A stretch of 64,000 nt of DNA. Source: JACKAQ01 sp020634975 [NCBI: Calditrichia bacterium]. GTDB taxonomy: Bacteria; Calditrichota; Calditrichia; RBG-13-44-9. The stretch lies in assembly GCA_020634975.1 (NCBI GenBank), contig JACKAQ010000001.1:2356001-2420000 (forward strand), in the 5' to 3' direction. The stretch's first letter is position 1. Every line of letters starts with the position of its first letter. This document shows, piece by piece, positions 20,401 to 29,416 of this stretch. Position numbers and translations under genes: made by a program. The notes under the pieces were generated by a model. It was given only the letters and a program-made list of their open reading frames with translations. It ran no database searches and was not told where the DNA came from.

Positions 20401-22649
20401 CGTTTGATGTGGGTTTGAGCGGCAGCGGAACGGCGGCATCACCGGATATCCGGGTTTCGCCCTCAACGATTACTTCAACACTCGGTACTAATCAGTCCGG
20501 TTCGGTTAGTCTGACGATTTTTAATGATGCCAGCGGTGTTGGATCTGGTAATTTGAATTGGAGTGTGGCTGTTCAAGGAGCAAACATTCTACCAACGGTG
20601 AACACGGCATGGCTAACGGCTACTCCACAGCCTGTTGAGCAACTCTCGGCTGAGGAGAATTTACGCCGCAAAGCGAGACCGGAAGTAATTATGGGCGCTG
20701 CCGTTGTAGTGGGTGCCGGAGGACCGGATGCATTTGGTTATAAATGGATAGATAGCGATGAGTCGGGCGGACCGTCATACAGCTGGCAAGATATTTCCAC
20801 AATTGGCACACAATTGACGCTGGCTGACAAGGATGAAGGATGGTCGGAAGTCAATCTTCCATTTACTTTTCCATTTTATGGTGTGGATAACACAACCGTA
20901 AAAATCGCCGCAAACGGATTTCTGTCCTTCGGAGCAATTCCCGGATCGAATTGGGAAAACAAGGCGATTCCGAATGCAGCAGATCCCAGTAACTTTATTG
21001 CCCCATTTTGGGATGATCTGGATTTAAGCTTCAAGGGGGCAATTCACAGTTATCATGATAGTAATGCAAATCGATTTATTGTGCAATATACAGACGTGCC
21101 GATATATCAAGGCACTTTCGACACAGGATTTACATTTCAGGTGATTCTCTCGCCAAATGGCGAAATTCTTATGCAATATAATAACCTGGTAGGTAACACG
21201 AATTCCACTACCGTAGGTGTCGAGAATGCCGGTGGATCGGTTGGGCTCCCGGTTGTTTACAATGCAGCATATTTGAAAAACCAGCATGCCGTACGTATTC
21301 AACCACCTTTGCCGCCGGCATGTGGTTGGCTTTCATCAAGCCCAACTAATGGCACAGTTTCACCTGGCAACAATGCCGCCATATCTGTGGGGCTGAATGC
21401 CTCCGGACTGTCCGAAGGCTTGTATGAATGTAACCTGATTATTACCAGCAACGATCCGGACGAAAGTCCTCTGTTCGTACCGGTTAAACTGACCGTTGGC
21501 AATAGTGCCCAGCAAACGGTTATCGTACCGGTTACGGGGTGGTATACAATATTGAGTATGCCGGTGGCTATGCCGGACTCATCGGTTGGTGCGGTATATC
21601 CCAACCACGTGCCCGATCCCAACATCACCACGCATTTTACCCGGGGAGTCGGATATTGGATCAGTCACCCAACAACGCAAAATGTCAGCATTACCGGCAC
21701 ACCGATCAATACGTTGACGCTTAACCTTTTCGCCGGCACAAATAATCTTATCGCGGGGCCAACCTGTGACATCCAGGTTTCAGCTATCAATGACCCAAAT
21801 AACATTATTCAAGAGGTTTGGGAAAACTCCCTTACTGGCGGGTGGGTGCAGACAACGGTTATGAAGCCGGGTCGGGCGTATTACGTAACAGCCAGTCAGG
21901 CAGGAACTATCTCGATGAATTGTTCAGGAACGCGCTTCCAGGCTAATGACCATCTCCGGATACTCCGTAGTCAAATACTCTCTGAAAGTCCCGGTTTGGT
22001 AATCAGCGATGCGTTAGGAATGAAACAAAGATTGCATTTTTCTGTGGATTTTGAACAGTATGACAATATGCCCAATCCGAAGCTTCCTTCGCTGGACATG
22101 TTGCCATCCGGGTTGTTCGATGCCCGTTTTCGTGGGGGGTATGGAGCAACCAGCGGCACAGAAGCAACGATCGACATTCAGGCGGCAGCATATCCGCTAA
22201 CGATTAGCGCAGAGAATCTCCCGTTTTTCCGCGAGGGAGGTATTTACATCGAAGAATTGATCGGTGAGAATGTGCTCGCAAGACATGAATTACAGGAAGG
22301 TCGCAGTGTTACCATCAGTAATCACCTCGTAAAAACGCTCCGTCTCGGACAGACTGGCAGCGAAGTACCGGAGCAGTTCCAGGTGATGCAAAATTTCCCC
22401 AATCCGTTCAATCCTACAACCGAGATCCGCTACATACTGCCGGAGAACAGCAGTGTCAGCGTAACAATATTTAACGCCCTGGGGCAGGAAATTCGCAAAT
22501 TATTCGCCGGTAAACAGGAAGCTGGTATCCATTCGGTCGTTTGGGATGGAAATAATGAGATGGGGCAGCCCGCCTCTAGCGGTATTTATCTGTTCCGTAT
22601 AAACACCGGTAAACATCAGGTTACCCGTAAAATGATTTTGATGAAATAA
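17472..22649 (+). CDS. Giant secreted protein: sortilin-like propeller, ASH-type repeats, C-terminal sorting tail
   Basis: About 1,725 residues. The start is placed at ATG 17472, which opens directly onto a hydrophobic signal segment (LKTVLAGIIILLTVITGAVA); the frame extends up to 17418. Residues about 119-766 form a BNR/VPS10-like propeller (STDGGASWSPL, STNGGSSWE, SADGGNSW). Two ASH-type immunoglobulin repeats follow at about 776-986 (SYGTIGVNQ, LAPNATRTVTVTFKP) with a third partial one. A nidogen-like beta module (GYKWIDSDESGG, FPFYG, NGFLSFG) spans about 1088-1276. The end is a type A sorting/FlgD-like tail from about 1640 (NFPNPFNPTTEIRYILP ... RKMILMK). Cell-surface or extracellular; role unknown. 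It follows the hybrid sensor by about 300 bases. Confidence 0.85.
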   Translation: MIRSIQIKLKTVLAGIIILLTVITGAVAYWQFTETAQFGEGDTANLLKDQYAYQYRELRKAGNYEKATDSPAAREYEERITADPLLGYPPRERLNAAIERIKAFKANSNLSAGGNSAVNINWQSAGPNNAGGRTRAIMWDPNDVSGKKVWAGMTNGGIWYTNDIFSNSEANPSWTPVGDLFANLRIYSLDYDKQNTQVFYAGAQPGIFKSTDGGASWSPLAAAGSYYVTELVVHPATGHVYAVGPKADALSGSAVYRSTNGGSSWETVLEAPSIYFSVDNDIIVAADNSLYAAMKEDGIYRSVSGNAGTWTKLNTGTNGFPDTGVRRIVLAAASNANVVYALESSGLYRSDNNGVTWQQKALPPYIGTYASNYAMALQVTPGNANEVWAGMFEMYRSADGGNSWNTSGGGWDYQILSFQPGSATTAIVGSDVGMALSTTIGTNYSFQPRNNGYATLEFYSAAMHPTAGDPFMLGSAQDQGMMRINWNSNKGIAEPLQFGDGIASFIDANDPNVMMIARQYVSIYRNINGKNGGYSSYSYIDAGSGGQFINPADYDHDANTYYFARNENSLGRIRNMTAATVDVAPINGVNFGKTPDMVRVSPHNPASSTVFVGVFDFSTQKARIYKITNAQTNSPVTTEITGDLNINGYPSNIEFGASDNELLLTTTSYGVPTVWYSGNGGQNWMNKKSNLPDMPVWWALFNPDNRSQVLLGTDVGVWGTDNFTAASPSWQPANTGLPNVRVRKLLYRSSDKTVMAVTYGRGLFKGQFATGSAGTPDIAVTPASLSYGTIGVNQNSPLNVVVKNNGNATLNVSGTSLTGNNAADYSISSGGVFTLAPNATRTVTVTFKPLSTGVKSAALRIASNDPDTGTLDVALSGTGGTAQIAANPTSLGYGLIAVNQSSSKIVEIKNNGNINLVVSNSSLVGTNVADFTVTAGGGGFTLAPNATRNITVSFKPLSAGNKSAALRLTSNATGNATFDVGLSGSGTAASPDIRVSPSTITSTLGTNQSGSVSLTIFNDASGVGSGNLNWSVAVQGANILPTVNTAWLTATPQPVEQLSAEENLRRKARPEVIMGAAVVVGAGGPDAFGYKWIDSDESGGPSYSWQDISTIGTQLTLADKDEGWSEVNLPFTFPFYGVDNTTVKIAANGFLSFGAIPGSNWENKAIPNAADPSNFIAPFWDDLDLSFKGAIHSYHDSNANRFIVQYTDVPIYQGTFDTGFTFQVILSPNGEILMQYNNLVGNTNSTTVGVENAGGSVGLPVVYNAAYLKNQHAVRIQPPLPPACGWLSSSPTNGTVSPGNNAAISVGLNASGLSEGLYECNLIITSNDPDESPLFVPVKLTVGNSAQQTVIVPVTGWYTILSMPVAMPDSSVGAVYPNHVPDPNITTHFTRGVGYWISHPTTQNVSITGTPINTLTLNLFAGTNNLIAGPTCDIQVSAINDPNNIIQEVWENSLTGGWVQTTVMKPGRAYYVTASQAGTISMNCSGTRFQANDHLRILRSQILSESPGLVISDALGMKQRLHFSVDFEQYDNMPNPKLPSLDMLPSGLFDARFRGGYGATSGTEATIDIQAAAYPLTISAENLPFFREGGIYIEELIGENVLARHELQEGRSVTISNHLVKTLRLGQTGSEVPEQFQVMQNFPNPFNPTTEIRYILPENSSVSVTIFNALGQEIRKLFAGKQEAGIHSVVWDGNNEMGQPASSGIYLFRINTGKHQVTRKMILMK

Positions 22650-22704
22650 TGCATCGGAAATCGTTCGAAAAGACAAAAAAACACCCAATTCAGAGGGCAA
22701 CAAT

Positions 22705-25700
22705 ATGAAAATTTGTAAAACATTTATCCTTATTCTGCTGCTGATTGCTGCCAACAGCCTGCACGCCGGCGATGAAGAAACAAATAAAAACAGCAAAAAA
22801 GAAATATTAAAATTGCTGGAGACTTATCGCTCAGGAGAAGCGCTCAGTAAAGAAGCGTATCAGAAAATTTACCCATACCTTCAGCAGGAAAAGACACCGT
22901 CGCCGTTGTACCGCCTGTCACCACAGCAGTCAACGGTCTATTTTTCGGAAGATTTTTCTGATGGCGTTCTGCCAGCGGGATGGAGCAACGTGGATAATGT
23001 CGGCAACGGCGAAATCTGGGAATTTGACGATCCTGGCGGACGGGGGGAGATACAAACGACCACCGGCTACAATGGCTTCGCTATTTTTGATAGCGACAAT
23101 TACGGCAATAACGGCAACCCGGAAGATGCCGACCTGATCACACCACCGCTCGATTTTTCGGATGCCGTGGCAGTAAAACTTTCTTTCGAACATTTTTTCG
23201 AGAGCAGCTTTGGTGGTGTCGCCGAGGTGAGCGTCAGCAACGACAACGGCGCAACATGGTTCACCATTGCCCACTGGGAAAATGTCAATACCGAAGATGG
23301 CCAAAAAGAGACGTTTGATATCACTGCTCAGGCGGCCGGTCATTCCCAGGTGCTTGTCCGCTGGAAATGGACCGGCAACTGGGGCTATTTCTGGGCTGTT
23401 GACGATGTGCTCATCAGCAGCGCAATATTCGATGAAATGTTTTCTGGTGGCAGCCTGCCTGCCGGATGGTCGATTGTTGACCATGCCGGGATCGGCGAGG
23501 TCTGGCAGTTTAATAACCCCGGCGAGCGGGAAATCTTAACCGGCAGCGCTGCAAATGGGTTTGCCATTTTTGATAGTGATTTTTACAATTTTGATACACC
23601 CCCGGAAGACTGTGACCTGATCAGCCCGGCAATTGACTGTTCCGGCGCCGCCAATGTTATCCTCTCATTCGAGCATCTTTTTCAGTCCGGTTTTGGGGGT
23701 AAGGGCGAACTTAGCGTTAGCAGCGATGACGGAGCAACCTGGAGTTCTCTGGCTGTCTGGCAAGATGAAACAACCGCCAATCCCCAACTGGAATTTTTTG
23801 ACCTCACAGCCATTGCCGCAGGCAAGTCACAGGTTCGCCTGAAGTGGAACTGGACGGGAAACTGGAGCCGGTGGTGGGCGATTGACGACATCACACTGAG
23901 CGATCCGGCGGGCGGACTGCTGTTCAGCACCGCAGTGAATGTTGATTTTGGCTACATTCAACCGGGTGAAAGCGCCACGGAAACGGTTTATCTCACCAAC
24001 GGCGGTTTGGCACTGAACATCCTGTCTGTTTTGTCAAATATGCCGGCATTTACTGTCAGCAATGTTCCGGGTCAAATACCTCCCGCCGGAACGGCATCAT
24101 TCGACATCACCTTTACCCCGCCGGCCATTGGACCGTCATCCGGTGAAATTACCATTACCCATGACGGGCTTACCGGCAGTGAACCTTTGGTTATCACCGT
24201 TGAAGGCACAGGATTTTCCGTTCCACAAATAGATATCCCCTGGAATGAAAATTTTATGGTAAACAGTTTTAGTTTTAACAATTGGGATATTTCCAAATTC
24301 CGTGGTTCGCCGAGAGTCATCGACCGAAACGGTGTGCTTGTGCCACCTTATCCTTACAGTTTGCCCTCTGAACCGTATATGATGGATATATCAGGAAAAT
24401 TGTTTCAGAACCAGGACGTTGATGTGGCGACGACCGGTTTGTTCGATTTGTCAGATAAAACCACCGTTCTGCTTTCTTTTTGGAAATCCGAACAGAACAT
24501 GTGGCTTGGGCAATATGTTTTGGTTAGTTACCTTGCCGATGACGGCAGTTGGAGAACACTGGATTCCCTTCCCGGCAACAACTATGGTGCAGGAAATTAC
24601 CGGCAATTTGATAGAAAAGAATACCTTTTGCCCGCAGATGCGTATCACCAGGCGTTTCAGCTGCGTTTCAGCGCCTCGGACGACATGACGATTGGCAATA
24701 CCTATTTATTTGATAATATTCAACTTGCGGAAGGTTTTCCACCGCCGGCCAATTTGGTTGGCAACCCTCGCAATCAAGCGGTGGATTTATCATGGGAGCC
24801 GCCCCCATCTCTGCTGAGCATGATTCAAAAGAAGCTCGGTTTGCCTGGATCAGCCACCCGCGAGGAAGGCAAAACCGGCAAATTAACCATCGATAAAAGC
24901 ATGCTGAATCTGGAATTGCAGACGATGGGTTTAATCGGTTATCCGGTTTATCGCTCAACAGATGGGTTTAACTTCACTGCTATTGATACTGTGGATGCTA
25001 CGGAAACAACCTTTAGCGACTCAAATCTGGTCAACGAAACAACCTATTACTACTACGTGACCGCGTTGGTTGACGATGAAGAGAGCAATCCTTCCAATAT
25101 TGTTGAATTGAAGCCGTTTAAGATTCCTTTCAATACCATTCTATTTGAATCTTTTGAGGACGTAAACTTTCCACCGGCGAATTGGCAAAAGTACAATCAG
25201 GACGGCGGAACGGTGGGCTGGAGCAGCCAGACAATTGGTACCACACCTATTCCCGGATGGGGTGGCGGTATTGTGAGCGGGCCACCGAATGGCGGGGCAA
25301 GAGTCGCATTTAACTCCTGGAATACCGGTGGAAGCAATTTTAATGATCAGTGGCTTATCACTCCTCAAATTACCGGCGTTGAATATGGCGATTCCCTGCA
25401 TTTCTGGATTCGCAACTGGCCCTTTAATTATATCGATTCGGTGGATGTGCGTATATCAACCACCGGTATCACCCCCTCAGATTTTAACACGATTGTTGCG
25501 GAGTTGGCATTCGGTCAGATCGTTGACACAATAACGACCTGGCGTAAATATTCTTTCAGCATCGGTGATAAAGTGCCGGAAGGATCAGATATCTATATCG
25601 CTTTTAGGGAACATGTGGTGGATAATATTTACTACGGTTCTTCAATCTCACTCGATTTAGTGAGTTATACCCGGTTAATGTCGCCGGTTAGCCGAATGTT

Positions 25701-28700
25701 TGCAAGCTATTTGAACGGCAACAAAACTGCGCCCACTCCGGTTGCAACCGTTGGCAGCGGCACCGGAAAATTTGTATTGAATGGCGATCAAACCGTGCTG
25801 AGTTACGAAATTGCAGTAAGGCATCTCTCCGGGGAAATAACAGCTGCTCACTTTCACAATGCACCGGCCGGGCAAAACGGCGGAGTTGTCAAGACTATTT
25901 ATTCCGGAACACCCATCAGCGGCGGTAGCACTTTCAGTGGCGAGTGGACCAGCAGCGACGGTGAAGCGCTAACGCCTGAACTTGTTTCAGAGCTGCTTAA
26001 CGGAAATATATATGTGAACATTCACTCAACCCTCCATGGCTCTGGCGAAATTCGGGGTCAACTCGGTTTGCCGGAAAAACCCTTGAAGCTACTCATAACC
26101 GAATTTACGGTTTCACCAACAGAAAACGAGTTCATTGAAATTTATAATCCCAATGATACGCCGGTGCGTCTGGAAAACTACTATCTCACCGATGCGACCT
26201 TACAAAACGGCAACACCTACTATTACCAAATCGTTGAAGGTGGTGGTGGCGGTGGCGGTTTTGATGATTTTCATGCCCGCTTTCCGTCGGAGGCGGTGAT
26301 CAATCCGGGTGAATACCAGACCATCGCGCTGGCCGGCGATCAGAATTTTGAAAACGCATTTGGCATCACACCGACATATGAGCTGTTTGAGGACAGCAGC
26401 ACAGTGACAACCGATGCGGCTGACATGCGGGAAGCATTTCCCGGATCGGTCAATCAGCAGGGTGGGCTCACCAATAGCGACGAAGTGATCGTTCTATATT
26501 ATTGGGATGGCCTCAGCGATCTGGTGCAGGATGTAGATTACATCATCTACGAGGGTTCCGGCGGAAGCATCAATGAACAGGTTGACAAATCTGGCGTGAG
26601 CATCGACGGACCGGATGCCGATAACTCGCCAACGGCTTATCTGGACGACACGCCCATTGCTGTGCAAGTTAGCGCACCGGGACCAGAAACTGGTTTTGCA
26701 GCACACCGCATTGATTTTACAGAAGGTACCCAAAACTCAGGTAATGGCAATGGCATTAGTGGGGCGGATGAAACCAGTGAAGATTTGAATAACACATTTA
26801 TCGCCGACCGGGCGCCAACACCCAATGCTCCCCCTCCGGCGACGCTTTCGCTGAATGCCCCGTTACACATTCGCTCTGTAGCGCAAAACAGTAAGGTCAA
26901 GCTTGATTGGCAACGCCCCTTTCCGCCGGGAGAACTGGCATACGATGACAATACTGTTGAGTTGGACCTTGGATTTGATGGCGTAACAGGGCAAATGGCA
27001 GTTCGTTTTAAACCGAATATTTATCCGGCGACACTGGTTGGTATTAAAACATACTGGGTATCCTCCGGTGCAGCGCCCCGTGATGTACAATATTCCGTTT
27101 GGAAAAATGTGGCTTCAGGTCAATTTCCACCGCATACGCGGATATTGGATTACACCAATTATGCCATCAACGAACGGGGTAATTTTACAACGATTGATCT
27201 ACCTACCGCAGTAACCATCACAGAAGGGGATTTCTTCATTTCCTGGTCCCAAATTGATACCCTTAATTATAAATTGGGTGCAGACGAAAACGGCAGCAAT
27301 TTATTCCGTGCGTGGTGGAGTAATGATGGCGTGAACTGGTTTAATTTAAATGATTTTTACACCGCAAACCTGATGATCCGGGCGTTGGTTGTTGAAGGCG
27401 CGGGCAAAAATTCCAGAGTTATGGAATTGAAACCGACAGATATATCCGCTACCGATGTGACACAAAAAGTCAAGCGGCCATTACCTCAAATTTTAGATCG
27501 TCGATTGATTCCGACAGCAGCTACGACAACCCAAAATCTGGGAAATCTACAGACAGGTAGCAGTCAACAGCAAAAATTGAATAGCAATCCTTCAGGACTC
27601 ACAGGATACAAAATTTGGCGGTCAGAAGATGGTTTTAATTTCAACGACATTGCTGTTTTGGATACATCTTCCCAAACCTATTTTGATTCCGATGTTACAT
27701 TGGGGACTACCTACTGGTACACCATTAATGCTATATATGGTGACAATCAAAGCAGTTGGGGAAATCTGACCAAAATTACAGCTGCCGTTGCATCTGAAGC
27801 AACGTTCGATCACCTGACATCTCGCTACATGTCTTCCGTTACGAACGAAGGGAGCATCGGTTTTTTGAATGATAATCCGGAGTGGGGCGGCACCGGCAGC
27901 GGTTTCCGGTTCAATCCAAGTACTGCATCCGGACAGCGGCTTTATTATGGCGGTATTGCAGTAGCTACAGACGCAGATCATGTATCAGATGCTGCCTGGG
28001 ATGATGATTTATACTCTGATGCAGATTTTCAGATCATGTCCCACATCGAAGAAATTGTTGTTCCTGGCGTTCGCGCAGAGGCAATCACCAGCTACAGCGA
28101 TGCGCTTGCAGAAAATCCCATCGGGGTAACCATTACCCAGCGAACAATCAGTAACAACGCAGGTCTCTCGCAGTTCAGTGAAACCTTTGAACTTACGGTA
28201 ACGAATACCAGCGGAATAAATTTAACTGACGTTTATGTCGGAGCATTTGTGGACTGGGATGCCTCGCTGGATTTTGCTGACCGTGGTCAGGTGATCATCG
28301 ATTCGCTTAACTTCATTCCCACGGTTAACGGAGACGCACCGTTTCCGTTCGAGGTTATGGAGCAGCACAATAACCTCAATCCCGATGCCTGGTTGGGTAT
28401 TGTCCCACTCTCCAGCAATGTTTTCGCGGGACGCCGAATTCTGAACTATGATGCCGAGATCAACAATGGTCTGATGACCAACGCCAGCAAATGGGCATAC
28501 ATGACTACCTACCGGGATGGCAATCCCAACGGTGATATCGGTTTCGGCGACGATCATGCCCAGATGTTTGGTCTGCCGCCGGTGAGCATTCCTCCAGACA
28601 GTAGTGTAACCCTCGGATTTGCACTGGTTGCCGGACGTTCAGAAACCGATCTACTCAATGTTGCCCGCAGGGCTCAGTTTGATTGGGTGCTGGAGCTTGG

Positions 28701-29040
28701 CAATAAATTGCAGATAGACTCGCCATTGGGCATTAATAACGATCCGGAAACCGATATACCAGCCACATACTCTCTGGAGCAAAACTATCCCAATCCCTTT
28801 AACCCCAGCACCCGGCTGAAATACAGTTTGAAAGAAAGCGGTAGAGTGCGCTTGCAGGTGTTCAATGTGCTGGGACAACTGGTGCGAATACTGGTGGATA
28901 GTGATCAGACTGCCGGCTATAAAGAGGTTATGTGGGATGGCAAAAATCATCTGGGAGAGAAAGTTTCCAGCGGGATTTATATTTACCGGATAGAGGTCAA
29001 CGAGTTTGTCAATACCCGTAAAATGATTTTGCTGAAATAA
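22705..29040 (+). CDS. Giant secreted multidomain protein with anchor-J, ASH, CHRD and lamin-tail domains
   Basis: A 2,111-residue exported protein, the longest in the window. Signal peptide at 1-22 (FILILLLIAANSLHA). In order: two cleaved-adhesin/choice-of-anchor-J modules (about 78-237 and 243-400, each with DFSDG/SGG-LPAGW and WKWTGNW/WNWTGNW), an ASH domain (405-505), a third J-type module (510-677), an FN3-like region, a fourth J module (812-988), a CHRD domain (about 1022-1121), a lamin-tail-like domain (1128-1372), further beta-rich segments with FN3-like YKIWRSEDG, and the sorting tail from about 2024 (NYPNPFNPSTRLKYSL ... KMILLK). It starts 55 bases after the previous stop, so the two giants are probably one transcript. 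Likely an adhesive or matrix protein (inference). Confidence 0.85.
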   Translation: MKICKTFILILLLIAANSLHAGDEETNKNSKKEILKLLETYRSGEALSKEAYQKIYPYLQQEKTPSPLYRLSPQQSTVYFSEDFSDGVLPAGWSNVDNVGNGEIWEFDDPGGRGEIQTTTGYNGFAIFDSDNYGNNGNPEDADLITPPLDFSDAVAVKLSFEHFFESSFGGVAEVSVSNDNGATWFTIAHWENVNTEDGQKETFDITAQAAGHSQVLVRWKWTGNWGYFWAVDDVLISSAIFDEMFSGGSLPAGWSIVDHAGIGEVWQFNNPGEREILTGSAANGFAIFDSDFYNFDTPPEDCDLISPAIDCSGAANVILSFEHLFQSGFGGKGELSVSSDDGATWSSLAVWQDETTANPQLEFFDLTAIAAGKSQVRLKWNWTGNWSRWWAIDDITLSDPAGGLLFSTAVNVDFGYIQPGESATETVYLTNGGLALNILSVLSNMPAFTVSNVPGQIPPAGTASFDITFTPPAIGPSSGEITITHDGLTGSEPLVITVEGTGFSVPQIDIPWNENFMVNSFSFNNWDISKFRGSPRVIDRNGVLVPPYPYSLPSEPYMMDISGKLFQNQDVDVATTGLFDLSDKTTVLLSFWKSEQNMWLGQYVLVSYLADDGSWRTLDSLPGNNYGAGNYRQFDRKEYLLPADAYHQAFQLRFSASDDMTIGNTYLFDNIQLAEGFPPPANLVGNPRNQAVDLSWEPPPSLLSMIQKKLGLPGSATREEGKTGKLTIDKSMLNLELQTMGLIGYPVYRSTDGFNFTAIDTVDATETTFSDSNLVNETTYYYYVTALVDDEESNPSNIVELKPFKIPFNTILFESFEDVNFPPANWQKYNQDGGTVGWSSQTIGTTPIPGWGGGIVSGPPNGGARVAFNSWNTGGSNFNDQWLITPQITGVEYGDSLHFWIRNWPFNYIDSVDVRISTTGITPSDFNTIVAELAFGQIVDTITTWRKYSFSIGDKVPEGSDIYIAFREHVVDNIYYGSSISLDLVSYTRLMSPVSRMFASYLNGNKTAPTPVATVGSGTGKFVLNGDQTVLSYEIAVRHLSGEITAAHFHNAPAGQNGGVVKTIYSGTPISGGSTFSGEWTSSDGEALTPELVSELLNGNIYVNIHSTLHGSGEIRGQLGLPEKPLKLLITEFTVSPTENEFIEIYNPNDTPVRLENYYLTDATLQNGNTYYYQIVEGGGGGGGFDDFHARFPSEAVINPGEYQTIALAGDQNFENAFGITPTYELFEDSSTVTTDAADMREAFPGSVNQQGGLTNSDEVIVLYYWDGLSDLVQDVDYIIYEGSGGSINEQVDKSGVSIDGPDADNSPTAYLDDTPIAVQVSAPGPETGFAAHRIDFTEGTQNSGNGNGISGADETSEDLNNTFIADRAPTPNAPPPATLSLNAPLHIRSVAQNSKVKLDWQRPFPPGELAYDDNTVELDLGFDGVTGQMAVRFKPNIYPATLVGIKTYWVSSGAAPRDVQYSVWKNVASGQFPPHTRILDYTNYAINERGNFTTIDLPTAVTITEGDFFISWSQIDTLNYKLGADENGSNLFRAWWSNDGVNWFNLNDFYTANLMIRALVVEGAGKNSRVMELKPTDISATDVTQKVKRPLPQILDRRLIPTAATTTQNLGNLQTGSSQQQKLNSNPSGLTGYKIWRSEDGFNFNDIAVLDTSSQTYFDSDVTLGTTYWYTINAIYGDNQSSWGNLTKITAAVASEATFDHLTSRYMSSVTNEGSIGFLNDNPEWGGTGSGFRFNPSTASGQRLYYGGIAVATDADHVSDAAWDDDLYSDADFQIMSHIEEIVVPGVRAEAITSYSDALAENPIGVTITQRTISNNAGLSQFSETFELTVTNTSGINLTDVYVGAFVDWDASLDFADRGQVIIDSLNFIPTVNGDAPFPFEVMEQHNNLNPDAWLGIVPLSSNVFAGRRILNYDAEINNGLMTNASKWAYMTTYRDGNPNGDIGFGDDHAQMFGLPPVSIPPDSSVTLGFALVAGRSETDLLNVARRAQFDWVLELGNKLQIDSPLGINNDPETDIPATYSLEQNYPNPFNPSTRLKYSLKESGRVRLQVFNVLGQLVRILVDSDQTAGYKEVMWDGKNHLGEKVSSGIYIYRIEVNEFVNTRKMILLK

Positions 29041-29416
29041 CGTTCTGTAAAACTGCTATTTCTTTGGGAATTATAAGGACAATATGGTTCTATTTGTCCG
29101 AAAAATGGGCGTAGAGACTCCGTCGTTGCCGACGGGGTCTGCGCCTGACAGCAGTTTGCGCCAGTTAAAATAATGCTGGAAATACTGCCAGTCGCTCTGT
29201 GCTTAGCGGTTCTGGCGCTCAATAAAATTTTCTACCAAATTCAGTCCTGTATATTAAAATCTTCGCAAATAATTGAAAGATCAAGCACTATTTAATTGGA
29301 TATGTCACAAAATATTGTATCTTTTTATTCAATTCAAAATAGTGATCTGCAAATGTCGGCATGATAAAAAAAATCTTATCAGAGATTTGAAATCTGTCAT
29401 GTAACGGAGAAAATCC
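29041..29416. other. Intergenic region with hairpin
   Basis: Non-coding spacer between the second giant secreted protein and the second hybrid sensor. Its main feature is an 11-pair hairpin (29115-29125 with 29130-29140, TTGC loop, one G-T pair) without a T-run, so not a typical terminator. The remainder is AT-rich and should contain the sensor promoter. Confidence 0.4.
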